Counted from the first letter of the stretch, positions 43,753 through 52,030 are shown. The stretch is DNA of 64,000 bases from Nocardioides aquaticus (GCF_018459925.1 NZ_CP075371.1:2232001-2296000), one strand, 5' to 3'. The notes: a model not told the origin generated them from the letters alone. Made by a program: numbers and translations.

Positions 43753-46335
43753 ATGACGGCCACCCCGGCAGCGGTCACGCCGGCGTCGGGCCTGACCACC
43801 GCGGAGGTCGGGGCGCGGCGGGCCCAGGACGGGCCGAACGCCGTGCCCCGCCCCCCGCCGACCCCTGCCTGGCGCCTGCTCCTGGCCGAGATGACGCACT
43901 TCTTCGCCGGGATGCTCTGGGTGGCGGCGCTGCTCGCCCTGCTCGCGGGGATGGGGGAGCTGGCGGTGGCGATCGTCGTGATCGTGCTGCTGAACGGCGT
44001 CTTCGCCTTCGCCCAGGAGCACAAGGCCGACCGCGCGGCCGAGCAGCTGGTGGCGATGATGCCGGCCTCGACGCGGGTGCGTCGCGACGGCGCGCTGGCC
44101 GTGGTGCCGGTGGTGGACCTGGTCCGCGAGGACGTTGTGCTGCTCGCCGCAGGGGACCGCGTGGGTGCCGACGTACGCCTCGTCGAGTCGCACGAGGTCA
44201 GCGTCGACGAGTCGATGCTGACAGGGGAGAGCCTGCCGGTCGTGCACGTCGTCGGGGACGAGGTCGCGGCCGGGACGTTCGTGGTCCAGGGCGACGCCGT
44301 GGGCGTGGTGGAGGCGACCGGGTCCCGGACCCGGCTGGCCGGGATCGCAGCACTGACCGAGCAGGCCCACCGCCCGCCCAGCCCTCTCGCGAAGCAGCTG
44401 CACCGGCTGGTGCTGGTCGTCGCCGTGCTGGCGGTCTCGGTCGGTGTTCTGCTGGCCGGGACCTCGCTGCTGCTCGGCCTCGGGGTGACCTCGTCGCTGC
44501 TCCTCGGCATCGGGGTCATGGTCGCCCTCGTGCCCGAGGGCCTGCTGCCGACCGTCACGCTCTCCCTCGCGCGGGCCGCGCAGAGCATGGCGCGTGACCA
44601 CGCGCTCGTCCGTCGCCTCGAGGCGGTCGAGACCCTCGGGGCGACCACCTTCATCTGCACCGACAAGACCGGGACCCTGACCCGCAACGAGATGTCGGTG
44701 GTGGAGGCCTGGACCACCGCCGGACCGGTCGCGGTGCTCGGGACGGGGTACGAGCCCGACGGCACGGCGACCGGCGCACCCGGGGCACTCCACCTCGCCG
44801 GTGCTGCGGCCGTCGGTGCGCGCGGGTGCGCGACCGGGCGGGCGGTGCTGCGGGAGGGGGCCTGGGTCGCCGACGGTGATCCGATGGACGCCGCGCTGGA
44901 CTCGTTCGCCTCCCGGCTCGGGCTCCCCGAGGCGGGGTCCTCGGCGCCCTCGGCCCGCCTGCCCTTCACCTCGGCCAGCCTGTCCAGCGCTGCCGCGCTG
45001 GACGGGGTCGGCTACCTGATGGGCGCGCCGGAGCGGCTCCTCGAGCGGTGCGGCGGCTCCCTGCCCGAGGCCCGGGCGGAGCTGGTGCGGATGTCGGGGC
45101 GCGGGCGGCGGGTGATCGCCGTGTGCCGCGTCCTCGGCGGACCGTCGGTGCGCACCGAGGACGAGCTGCTCGCGACCGCGGCCGCGCGGCTCGAGCTGCT
45201 GGCGCTCGTCGGGTTGCGCGACCCGCCGCGGGACGAGGTGCCGGCCGCGGTCGCGCTGTGCCGGCGCGCCGGGATCCGCCTGGCCATGGTCACCGGCGAC
45301 AGCGCCCTGACCGGGGCCGCCATCGCCACCGAGGTCGGCCTGCTCGGACCGGGCGGGGTCGTGGTCGAGGGCTCCGACCTGCCCGAGGCCGACGCCGACG
45401 TTGCCGACCTCCTGGACCGTGACGACGGCGCGGTGGTGGCCCGCGTGTCGCCGGCCGACAAGCTCCGCATCGCCCGTGCCCTGCGCGAGCACGGTCACGT
45501 GGTGGCGATGACCGGGGACGGCGTCAACGACGTCGCGGCCCTGCGCGAGGCCGACGTCGGGATCGCGATGGGCCGGGCCGGCAGCGACGTCGCCCGGGAG
45601 GCCGCGGACCTGGTGCTCCTCGACGACAGCTTCGCGACCATCCCGAAGGCGGTCCGGCTGGGGCGTGGCACCTTCCTCAACATCCGGCGGTTCCTGACCT
45701 TCCACCTGACCGACAACGTCGCCGAGCTCGTGCCGTTCGTCCTGTGGGCCGTGACCGGCAGCGAGATCCCGCTCGCGATCGGGGTGCTCCAGGTGCTCGC
45801 GCTCGACATCGGCACCGACATGCTCCCGGCGCTCGCGCTGGGCGCCGAGCCGGCCGACGACCGGGCCATGCAGGGTCCCCGCCGGTCCACCGACGTCGTC
45901 GACGCTCCGCTGCTGCGCCGTGCGCTGCTGGTCCTCGGGCCGACCGAGGCGGTGCTGTCCATGGCCGCGTTCTTCACCGTGCTGCTCCAGGGCGGCTGGA
46001 GCTACGGCGCGGACGCCCCGGCGTCCCTGCTCGTCCTCGCCTCCGGGTCGGCCTTCGCCGTGATCGCCGTCGGGCAGATGGTCAACGCCTTCGTCTGCCG
46101 CAGCGAGTCCCGCCCGGTGTGGCGTCTCGACCCCCGCGGCAACCCCTGGGTTGCCGGCGCGGTGCTCGTCGAGGCCGTGCTGCTGGCGGTCTTCCTGGGC
46201 GTCCCGTGGGTGGCCGAGGCGCTGGGCGGGGCGTGGCCGCCGGCGACCGGGTGGCTGTTCTGCCTGCTGGCCGTGCTCGTCCTGCCCCTGGTCGACGCCG
46301 TGCACAAGCGGCTGCGGACCGTCGGCAGGACGTGA
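43753..46335 (+). CDS. P-type cation-transporting ATPase (P2 class)
   Basis: 860 aa with 10 probable membrane helices. Actuator loop with DESMLTGES, phosphorylation site ICTDKTGTLTRNEM, hinge MTGDGVNDVAALREADVGIAMG. Helix 4 reads ALVPEGLLPTVTLSLA and helix 6 reads VLALDIGTDMLPALALGAE. These resemble the Na,K/H,K-ATPase branch (PEGLL, DLGTDMxPA) rather than the calcium pumps (PEGLPA, NLVTDGxPA). The ion is therefore uncertain; Na+ or K+ should be considered. Eighteen bases after the flavodoxin gene, probably in the same transcript; such a pump could use ATP from arginine breakdown to keep ion balance (inference). Confidence 0.9.
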   Translation: MTATPAAVTPASGLTTAEVGARRAQDGPNAVPRPPPTPAWRLLLAEMTHFFAGMLWVAALLALLAGMGELAVAIVVIVLLNGVFAFAQEHKADRAAEQLVAMMPASTRVRRDGALAVVPVVDLVREDVVLLAAGDRVGADVRLVESHEVSVDESMLTGESLPVVHVVGDEVAAGTFVVQGDAVGVVEATGSRTRLAGIAALTEQAHRPPSPLAKQLHRLVLVVAVLAVSVGVLLAGTSLLLGLGVTSSLLLGIGVMVALVPEGLLPTVTLSLARAAQSMARDHALVRRLEAVETLGATTFICTDKTGTLTRNEMSVVEAWTTAGPVAVLGTGYEPDGTATGAPGALHLAGAAAVGARGCATGRAVLREGAWVADGDPMDAALDSFASRLGLPEAGSSAPSARLPFTSASLSSAAALDGVGYLMGAPERLLERCGGSLPEARAELVRMSGRGRRVIAVCRVLGGPSVRTEDELLATAAARLELLALVGLRDPPRDEVPAAVALCRRAGIRLAMVTGDSALTGAAIATEVGLLGPGGVVVEGSDLPEADADVADLLDRDDGAVVARVSPADKLRIARALREHGHVVAMTGDGVNDVAALREADVGIAMGRAGSDVAREAADLVLLDDSFATIPKAVRLGRGTFLNIRRFLTFHLTDNVAELVPFVLWAVTGSEIPLAIGVLQVLALDIGTDMLPALALGAEPADDRAMQGPRRSTDVVDAPLLRRALLVLGPTEAVLSMAAFFTVLLQGGWSYGADAPASLLVLASGSAFAVIAVGQMVNAFVCRSESRPVWRLDPRGNPWVAGAVLVEAVLLAVFLGVPWVAEALGGAWPPATGWLFCLLAVLVLPLVDAVHKRLRTVGRT

Positions 46336-46336
46336 A

Positions 46337-46350
46337 CGGACCTTCGGCCC
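46337..46350 (+). promoter_or_regulatory. Probable DosR-like box before USP gene
   Basis: CGGACCTTCGGCCC right after the ATPase stop codon and 63 bases before ATG 46414. It matches the DosR core less well on the left half (CGGACC) but perfectly on the right (GGCCC). Confidence 0.5.
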
Positions 46351-46413
46351 CTGCGTCGGAGGGCAGTGGCAACGAGCCTGGTCATGACGGAGCACGACCC
46401 CCGAGGAGGCACC

Positions 46414-47478
46414 ATGACCACCACCAGCAGGCCCCGGCGCAGATCCGTGCAGGTCGCCGGACTGCCAGGAACCCGCCCCACCCGCACCCCGCTCGGTGGC
46501 GTGCTGGTCGGCATCGACACCGGCCAGGACCCGCGGACGCGGGCCGACGAGGCCACCAGCCGTCCCCTCGGGGCCCTGGCCTGGGCGGTCGCCGAGGCAC
46601 GCGCCTCCGGTCGCCCGCTGCACCTCCTCACGGCCTGCGCACCGTCCGAGCCGCTGAGCCCGGCCTTCGGCCGCCTGGCCACGCCCTACCCGGAACCGGC
46701 CTGGGACTCCGCCGGCCCGGCTCTCGAGGCCCTCGTCGAGGCACTGCCCGACCCGGAGGCGAGGTCGGCGACCACCGGTGTCACGACCGAGAGGGCCACC
46801 GGCCACGCGTGGGAGGTGCTGCTCGAGGCCTGCCCCGACGCGGGGATCCTGGTGATCGGCCAGCGCCGGCTCGGCGCCGTGCGCCGCTGGGTCGAGGGCA
46901 GCACCTCGATGGCCGTGGTCGGGCGCTGCCCGGTGCCGGTGGCCGTGGTCCCCGACGACTGGCCGCCGCCCGGGGCCCGCGACACCACGGACCCGGTCAC
47001 GGTCGGCGTCGACCTGCACCCGGGCGACCTGCGTACCCCCACCGACGGCGTGACCGGTCGGCACCTGCGTCGTCACCGGGTCGAGCGCGCCGAGGCCACG
47101 GTCGGGTTCGCCGCGGCGTACGCCGCCCGGCACGGGGTCGCGCTACGGGTGCTCTGCAGCTGGGACCCCCCGCCCGAGCTGGCCTGGTCCGACGACCAGC
47201 TCGCGACCCACGAGGCACGCCGCACCGCCGACCTCGAGTCCTGGGTCGAGGGCCTCACGGACCGGCCGAGCGGCCTCGACGTGCGCGTCGAGACCAGCGT
47301 GGGACGCGCCGCGGAACGCCTGGTCGCGTACGCGGCGTCGAGCAGCCTGACCGTGGTCGGGCGGCACTCCGGCCTGGCGCACACCCCCGGGAGGTCGTTC
47401 GGGTCGTCGACGAGGGCGCTCCTGCGTCACGCGCCGAGCCCCGTGGTGGTCGTCCCGCCGACCGAGCCGAGGCGCTGA
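46414..47478 (+). CDS. Divergent universal stress protein, two domains
   Basis: 354 aa, longer than the other USPs because of an Arg/Pro-rich N-terminus of about 30 residues and inserts. Domain 1: GVLVGIDTGQDPRTRADEATSRPLGALAWAVAEARASGRPLHLL, ending ILVIGQRRLGAVRRWVEGSTSMAVVGRCPVPVAVV. Domain 2: PVTVGVDLHPGDLRTPT to SLTVVGRHSGLAHTPGRSFGSSTRALLRHAPSPVVVVPP. ATG 46414 is preceded by GAGGAGG at ideal spacing. It ends before a strong hairpin. Confidence 0.88.
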   Translation: MTTTSRPRRRSVQVAGLPGTRPTRTPLGGVLVGIDTGQDPRTRADEATSRPLGALAWAVAEARASGRPLHLLTACAPSEPLSPAFGRLATPYPEPAWDSAGPALEALVEALPDPEARSATTGVTTERATGHAWEVLLEACPDAGILVIGQRRLGAVRRWVEGSTSMAVVGRCPVPVAVVPDDWPPPGARDTTDPVTVGVDLHPGDLRTPTDGVTGRHLRRHRVERAEATVGFAAAYAARHGVALRVLCSWDPPPELAWSDDQLATHEARRTADLESWVEGLTDRPSGLDVRVETSVGRAAERLVAYAASSSLTVVGRHSGLAHTPGRSFGSSTRALLRHAPSPVVVVPPTEPRR

Positions 47479-47544
47479 CCGCTCACGCCTGACGCCGAGA
47501 TGACGCTTGCGGCGCCTCGAGGTGACGCTCGCGGACACCCCGAC

Positions 47545-47567
47545 CCCGTGGCACCCGGTGCCACGGG
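47545..47567. terminator. Hairpin between convergent USP and XRE genes
   Basis: CCCGTGGCAC at 47545-47554 pairs perfectly with GTGCCACGGG at 47558-47567 around a three-base loop. It lies between the stops of the USP and the XRE regulator, so it probably ends both transcripts. Confidence 0.7.
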
Positions 47568-47580
47568 CGGAGCGGACCTC

Positions 47581-48102
47581 TCAGGCCAGGTGGGCGATCG
47601 AGGCGTGGTGTCGGTGCGCATCGGCGGCCGAGCCGGTGCCGTACGCACGCAGGACCTCGGCGATCCCGGGGTGCTCCTCCTCGAGGACCGCCGCGGCAGC
47701 CGCCAGCTCGCGGCCCGACGCGACCGCGCGCAGCACCCCGCTCACCGCGGCCGCCACGTCGGTGGGCGCCGTGGTGGCTGTGACCTCGCGGGAGCCGGTC
47801 AACGGCATGGTCTCCTCCCGGGAGATCTCGGCCACCCGCGTGGCCACCTGCTCGTGCGCCAGACCGGTCCCGACCTCGTCGACCAGCTGCAGCAGCGAGA
47901 AGAAACGCGCGGCCGCGTGCGGGTTGCCGATCTTGATCCGGTGACCGCTGGCCAGCTGGGAGAGCATCGGCGCGGAGATCCCCGTGGTCCGTGCCACCGC
48001 GGCCTGCGAGAGGCCCAGGGTCCCGGTGATCCGGCGCAGGCACTCGCCGATCGTGGCGCCGTAGAGCTCCCGCTGTCGCGCCACGTTGTCGGTCAGGTCC
48101 AC
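47581..48102 (-). CDS. XRE-family DNA-binding regulator
   Basis: 173 aa. N-terminal HTH at about residues 15-70 (GECLRRITGTLGLSQAAVARTTGISAPMLSQLASGHRIKIGNPHAAARF). The C-terminal part is helical and Ala-rich, with no known ligand domain. GTG start with GAGGAGG six bases upstream. Divergent from the VWA-protein gene over a 140-base region holding two near-identical direct repeats, so it probably represses itself and that gene. A TTGCAA/TAGAGT promoter (16-base spacer) on its own strand overlaps the first repeat. Confidence 0.85.
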   Translation of the reverse strand: MDLTDNVARQRELYGATIGECLRRITGTLGLSQAAVARTTGISAPMLSQLASGHRIKIGNPHAAARFFSLLQLVDEVGTGLAHEQVATRVAEISREETMPLTGSREVTATTAPTDVAAAVSGVLRAVASGRELAAAAAVLEEEHPGIAEVLRAYGTGSAADAHRHHASIAHLA

Positions 48103-48152
48103 GCTCGACCTCCTCGGCGTCGGTACTGCGCGACTCTAGTCGTCCCCGTCTG

Positions 48153-48186
48153 ATTTGCAAACGCATCCTTGACATTTGCGAATGCG
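48153..48186. promoter_or_regulatory. Two-site operator overlapping divergent promoters
   Basis: ATTTGCAAACGCA at 48153-48165 and ATTTGCGAATGCG at 48174-48186 repeat in the same orientation, 21 bases apart, two DNA turns. The -35-like TTGACA at 48169-48174 for the VWA gene lies at the edge of the second copy, and the -35-like TTGCAA of the XRE gene lies inside the first. The segment is AT-rich compared with the rest of the window. The likely ligand is the XRE regulator. Confidence 0.65.
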
Positions 48187-48242
48187 AAGGTCAAGGTCCT
48201 GGTGCACACCCCGGCACCACCGACCCGATGCGAAGGACGACG

Positions 48243-50270
48243 ATGACCGTCATGCGTTCCCCGGCCCCAGTCCTGGCCCGAGTCCTGGCCCGAGTCCTGG
48301 CCCGAGTCCTGGCCCGAGTCCTGGCCCGAGTCCTGACCCGTGGCGTCGCCGCCGCGCTCGTGGTGGCACCCCTGACCGCGTTCGGGCCGCTGCCGGCCGC
48401 GGGCGCGACGGGGGAGCGGGACGGGTCCACGGCCGGCGAGTACGGGCGGGTGCTCCTGGTCCTGGACTCCTCCGGGTCCATGGAGGAGCCCGCGGCCGGC
48501 GGGCAGAGCAAGATCGAGGCCGCCAAGGAGGCCCTCGGTCGGGTGGTCGACGACCTGCCAGGGACCGCGGACGTCGGTCTGCGCGTGTTCGGCTCCGAGG
48601 TGTTCTCCCGGGACCAGCCCGGCGCCTGCACCGACTCCCAGCTGGTCGTGCCGCCCGGCGCCGACAACCGGGACGAGCTCCGCGCGGCCATCGCGGCCTA
48701 CCGGCCGTTCGGTGAGACGCCGATCGCCCACGCTCTGACCGAGGCGGCCGGGGACCTCGGCGACGGGGGCACGCGCTCGATCGTGCTGGTCTCGGACGGC
48801 GTGGCCACGTGCGAGCCCGATCCGTGCGAGGTGGCCGCCGACCTCGCCGAGGCCGGGATCGACCTGCGGGTCGACGTCGTGGGCCTGGGTGTGGACGCGC
48901 GGGCGCGGGACCAGTTGTCATGCATCGCGCGGGAGGGCAACGGGGAGTACTACGACGCCGACTCCGCCGAGGACATCGTCGAGCAGCTCCAGACCGTGGC
49001 GACCCGCGCTGTCCGCCCGTTCGAGGTCGACGGCACCCCGGTCGAGGGCGGCACCGAGCTCGACCCCACGACGATCACCGCCGGCCTGTGGACCGACGAG
49101 GTCGCCGCCGAGGGAGCCGGCGAGGAGGAGAGCCGTTGGTTCCGCTACGAACGGACCATCCCGGGCTCGTCCGTGCACGTATCGGCGGTGAGCCTCGGCA
49201 CCGAGGTGCGCGACTCGCTCGACGTCGACGTCAGCTCGGCCGAGGGCCTGGCCTGCTGGTCGGGCTTCGCCGCCAAGCAGCTGGTCAGCAGCGAGCTGGT
49301 CAGCACCGGCGTCACGGTGGACAGCTCTTCGGAGCCGATCAACGAGGAGTGCGTGGACGGCCCGCTCCGGATCGCGGTCTCACGCGGCACGCTCAGTGCT
49401 GGTCAGACCGCCGCCTACGGGCTGCAGGTGGTCGAGGAGCCGCCGGTCGGCGACCTGGCGGAGCTGCCACCCAGCGTGGGCCGCGCCCCCGAGATCACCG
49501 TGGACCCCGTCGACGACAGTCCCGAGCCCGTGCAGGGCGGCTCATCCTTCGGCACTGCGACCGAGGTCGCGCCCGGCGCCTACACCAGCTCGACGGTCGC
49601 CGGGGAGACCCAGGTCTTCAAGGTGCCGGTCTCCTGGGGGCAGACGCTCACCGCTCGCGTGGTGACGCCCGCGGCGACGGGGGCGATCGAGGAGGCGTCG
49701 ACGAGGGTGCTCGGCCCCTTCGCCTCGGTCGCGGTGCACAACCCGCTGCGGCGGACGTCGGACACCCTGGGCGGCACGACCACCGGGTTCGCTGCCAGCA
49801 GCGTGAGCAACGAGCTCTCGACCGGCACCGGCGAGGTCCGCTACCGCAACCGGGAGGACCAGAACGCCTTCGACCTGGCGGGGTTCCACTACATCGAGTA
49901 CGCCGTCGGCGATGACGAGGGCCTGGCCGGCCTGGAGCTTCCCTACCGGCTCGAGGTCGCCGTGGTCGGCGAGGAGGACGGTGTCCCGGAGTACGCCGGA
50001 GGAGCGTCGCTGGTGACCGGCGGGACCGGGCCCGACGAGACCGAGGATCCCGACGCCCCGGACGAGGGGCAGTCGCCCCCGGCAGCGGAGGGCTCCCAGG
50101 AGAGCGCCCAGGAGAGCACAGGGAACGCCCCGGAGGACGCGCAGGGGACCGCCGCCGAGGACTCCGACGACCCGGTACGGCTCCTCATCGCCGGCGGCCT
50201 CGGCCTGGTCGCGGTCGCGGCCGTCGGTCTCGGGGTGCTGCTGCTGCGGCGCTCACGCCCCCAGCAGTAG
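48243..50270 (+). CDS. Secreted, membrane-anchored von Willebrand factor A domain protein
   Basis: 675 aa. The N-terminus carries VLAR repeats (six tandem copies) and then a hydrophobic core ending AAGA, which together act as signal peptide. VWA domain at about residues 70-250 with the metal-site motif DSSGSM, later Thr in GETPIAHAL and Asp in VLVSDGVATC. A long extracytoplasmic beta-rich region follows, then an acidic Pro/Gln-rich linker and a C-terminal helix (LLIAGGLGLVAVAAVGLGVLLL) with RRSR anchor. The ATG at 48243 follows AAGGA; ATG 48228 is in frame. Likely a cell-surface, metal-dependent adhesion or protein-interaction factor controlled by the divergent XRE protein. Confidence 0.88.
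   Translation: MTVMRSPAPVLARVLARVLARVLARVLARVLTRGVAAALVVAPLTAFGPLPAAGATGERDGSTAGEYGRVLLVLDSSGSMEEPAAGGQSKIEAAKEALGRVVDDLPGTADVGLRVFGSEVFSRDQPGACTDSQLVVPPGADNRDELRAAIAAYRPFGETPIAHALTEAAGDLGDGGTRSIVLVSDGVATCEPDPCEVAADLAEAGIDLRVDVVGLGVDARARDQLSCIAREGNGEYYDADSAEDIVEQLQTVATRAVRPFEVDGTPVEGGTELDPTTITAGLWTDEVAAEGAGEEESRWFRYERTIPGSSVHVSAVSLGTEVRDSLDVDVSSAEGLACWSGFAAKQLVSSELVSTGVTVDSSSEPINEECVDGPLRIAVSRGTLSAGQTAAYGLQVVEEPPVGDLAELPPSVGRAPEITVDPVDDSPEPVQGGSSFGTATEVAPGAYTSSTVAGETQVFKVPVSWGQTLTARVVTPAATGAIEEASTRVLGPFASVAVHNPLRRTSDTLGGTTTGFAASSVSNELSTGTGEVRYRNREDQNAFDLAGFHYIEYAVGDDEGLAGLELPYRLEVAVVGEEDGVPEYAGGASLVTGGTGPDETEDPDAPDEGQSPPAAEGSQESAQESTGNAPEDAQGTAAEDSDDPVRLLIAGGLGLVAVAAVGLGVLLLRRSRPQQ
48269..48340 (+). 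repeat. Six tandem 12-base repeats in a signal-peptide coding region
   Basis: Five exact copies of AGTCCTGGCCCG and a sixth with one change (AGTCCTGACCCG). They encode VLAR five times and VLTR once in the n-region of the VWA protein signal peptide. Copy number may vary by slippage without a frame change. Confidence 0.95.
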
Positions 50271-51185
50271 CCAGACGGCGCCGGCGGCCGCGAGCAGGCC
50301 GACGAGCACCAGGAGCAGGCCGGCCCACCGCCGCGGGTCGGCACCGGTCGGCTCGGCCGTCGGAGCCTCGATCTGGTCGAACACGTGCGGGGCCTCCTCG
50401 TCCGGGTCGGCGGCCAGGGGGGTCGACCGCAGGCGGGCGGCCAGCTCCGCGGCGGACGCGGGCCGGCGGCCCGGGTCGGCGTCGGCCGTCGCCAGCAGCA
50501 GGGCCACCAGGGGCCCGTGGGCCGGGTCGGCCGCCACCAGCGCGCGGGCCGCCCGGGACGCGCCGGGGGGTCGGACCCCGGTGAGCATCTCCAGCCCGCA
50601 CGTGGCGAGGGCGAAGAGGTCCTGGCGGGGGTCGGGGTCGGCTCCGGCGCGTTGCTCGGGTGCCATGTAGCCGGGGCTCCCGATCACCTGGGAGCCGCGC
50701 GTCAGTCGCGCGTCGTCGAGCGCGACGGCGATCCCGAAGTCGGTGAGCCGGACGTGCGGTGGCCCGCTCCCGGTGGGTTCGAGCAGCAGGTTCGCGGGCT
50801 TGAGGTCGCGGTGCACCACCCCTGCCGCGTGCACCGCGGTGAGCGCATCGGCTGCCTGGAGCAGCACCGCCACGACGTACGACGCCGGCAGCGGCCCGTG
50901 GTCGCCCAGCAGGGTGGCGACGGAGCCGCCGCGCACCAGGGGCATGGTGAACACCACGCGGTGGTCCTCACCGGCCCAGGCCATCGGGGTGACCACGTGG
51001 GGGTGGTCGATGCGGGTCGCCTGCTCGCGCATGAACCGCATCAGGGAGGCGGCGTCGGAGTGCCGGAGGACCTTGCCGGCGTAGAGACGGTCGTCCTTGC
51101 GGTCGCGCACCACCCACACCGAGCCCATGCCGCCCTCGGCGATCGGTTCGAGCAGCTCGAAGCGCCCCGCGAAGACCTCTCCCAC
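50253..51185 (-). CDS. Membrane-anchored Ser/Thr protein kinase
   Basis: 310 aa. N-terminal Hanks-type kinase domain with P-loop EGGMGSVW, Lys in YAGKVL, catalytic HRDLKPANLLL, DFG as TDFGIAVAL and GSPGYMAPEQ. A short linker and one membrane helix (WAGLLLVLVGLLAAAGAVWLLL) lie at the very C-terminus, with almost nothing outside, so there is no PASTA or other sensor domain. Shorter than most PknB-type kinases. It lies 32 bases downstream of devR on the same strand and is probably cotranscribed. Its last 18 bases overlap the end of the convergent VWA gene. GTG start. Confidence 0.9.
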   Translation of the reverse strand: MGEVFAGRFELLEPIAEGGMGSVWVVRDRKDDRLYAGKVLRHSDAASLMRFMREQATRIDHPHVVTPMAWAGEDHRVVFTMPLVRGGSVATLLGDHGPLPASYVVAVLLQAADALTAVHAAGVVHRDLKPANLLLEPTGSGPPHVRLTDFGIAVALDDARLTRGSQVIGSPGYMAPEQRAGADPDPRQDLFALATCGLEMLTGVRPPGASRAARALVAADPAHGPLVALLLATADADPGRRPASAAELAARLRSTPLAADPDEEAPHVFDQIEAPTAEPTGADPRRWAGLLLVLVGLLAAAGAVWLLLGA

Positions 51186-51217
51186 GCCGGCAGCGTAGGC
51201 GCTCCGACGCGAGGGCC

Positions 51218-51910
51218 TCAGAGCAGGCGCGTGGCGAGGACCGCGGCCTGGGTGCGCCGCTCGAGACCGAGCTTGGACAGGATGCTGGAGACGTAGTTCT
51301 TGACCGTCTTCTCGGCCAGGAACATCCGCTCGCCGATCTGCCGGTTCGTCAGGCCCTCCGCGATCAGGGCCAGCAGGCGCAGCTCCTGGTCGGTCAGGTC
51401 GCGCAGCTCGGTCGCGGTCTGCGCCGGATGGCGCACGCGCTCCAGCACCTTGGCGGTGAGCGCGGGGTCGATCAGCGACCGACCGGCCGCGACCTCCCGC
51501 ACCGCGGCGACGAGGTCACCGCCCTTGGTCTCCTTGAGCACGTAGCCTGCGGCGCCGGCCATGATCGCAGCGAAGAGCGCCGCGTCGTCGTCGTAGGACG
51601 TGAGGATCAGGGCCTTGATCGTGGGGTCGACGGAGCGGACGTCGCGGCACACCGCCACGCCGGAACCGTCCGGCAGCCGACCGTCCAGCACGGCGACGTC
51701 GGGCCGCAGCGCGGGGATCCGGTGGGTGGCGTCCACCGCCGACCCGGACTCACCGACAACCTCGATGTCGCCGGCGCCCTCGAGCAGGGCTCGCAGGCCC
51801 TGCCGTACGACCTCGTGGTCGTCGAGCAGGTAGACACGGATCTTCTGGTCCTCGATGGTGGCCTCCCAGCAGCACGTGACGTCGTCCGACGCACCGCTCG
51901 ACGTTCGCAC
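51218..51910 (-). CDS. devR: DevR/DosR-like hypoxia response regulator
   Basis: NarL-type regulator with receiver and LuxR HTH. The phospho-acceptor Asp is in VAVLDGRLPDG, and LILTSYDDDAALFAAIMAGAAGYVLKE is strikingly like mycobacterial DevR. The C-terminal block LTDQELRLLALIAEGLTNRQIGERMF, then LAEKTVKNYVSSILSKLG and LERRTQAAVLAT, keeps the Lys, Lys and Asn of the DevR recognition helix (TVKNYVS). With GTG 51910 it is 230 aa with an unusual 18-residue extension. GGGAGG five bases before the ATC at 51856 suggests a start at IEDQKIRVYLLDD (212 aa), which matches the usual DevR beginning. A DosR-like box lies upstream. Expected partner: the GAF histidine kinase at 55.8 kb. Confidence 0.88.
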   Translation of the reverse strand: MRTSSGASDDVTCCWEATIEDQKIRVYLLDDHEVVRQGLRALLEGAGDIEVVGESGSAVDATHRIPALRPDVAVLDGRLPDGSGVAVCRDVRSVDPTIKALILTSYDDDAALFAAIMAGAAGYVLKETKGGDLVAAVREVAAGRSLIDPALTAKVLERVRHPAQTATELRDLTDQELRLLALIAEGLTNRQIGERMFLAEKTVKNYVSSILSKLGLERRTQAAVLATRLL

Positions 51911-51929
51911 CCGGACGGCGGGGTGGACA

Positions 51930-51943
51930 GGGTCTTTGGTCCC
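51930..51943. promoter_or_regulatory. DosR-like box between devR and arcC
   Basis: GGGTCTTTGGTCCC, which differs from a DosR core of the form GGGACTTNGGTCCC at position 4. It lies between divergent devR and arcC, 74 bases from the ATC start proposed for devR, so it could serve autoregulation and arcC control. Confidence 0.6.
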
Positions 51944-51979
51944 CAGCGCCGTGGGTCGCTCGCGTGCGAGCGTGAGGGG

Positions 51980-52030
51980 ATGACAGCGCTCACCGACCTC
52001 CGCCCCGCCACCGCCCGGCCCGCGGGATGA
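51980..52030 (+). CDS. Possible 16-residue leader peptide coupled to arcC
   Basis: ATG ACA GCG CTC to TGA encodes MTALTDLRPATARPAG. A purine-rich GTGAGGGG lies just before its ATG, whereas arcC itself has no clear ribosome site; the peptide's stop overlaps the arcC ATG as ATGA. Translation of arcC may depend on this frame. It may also be chance. Confidence 0.4.
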   Translation: MTALTDLRPATARPAG

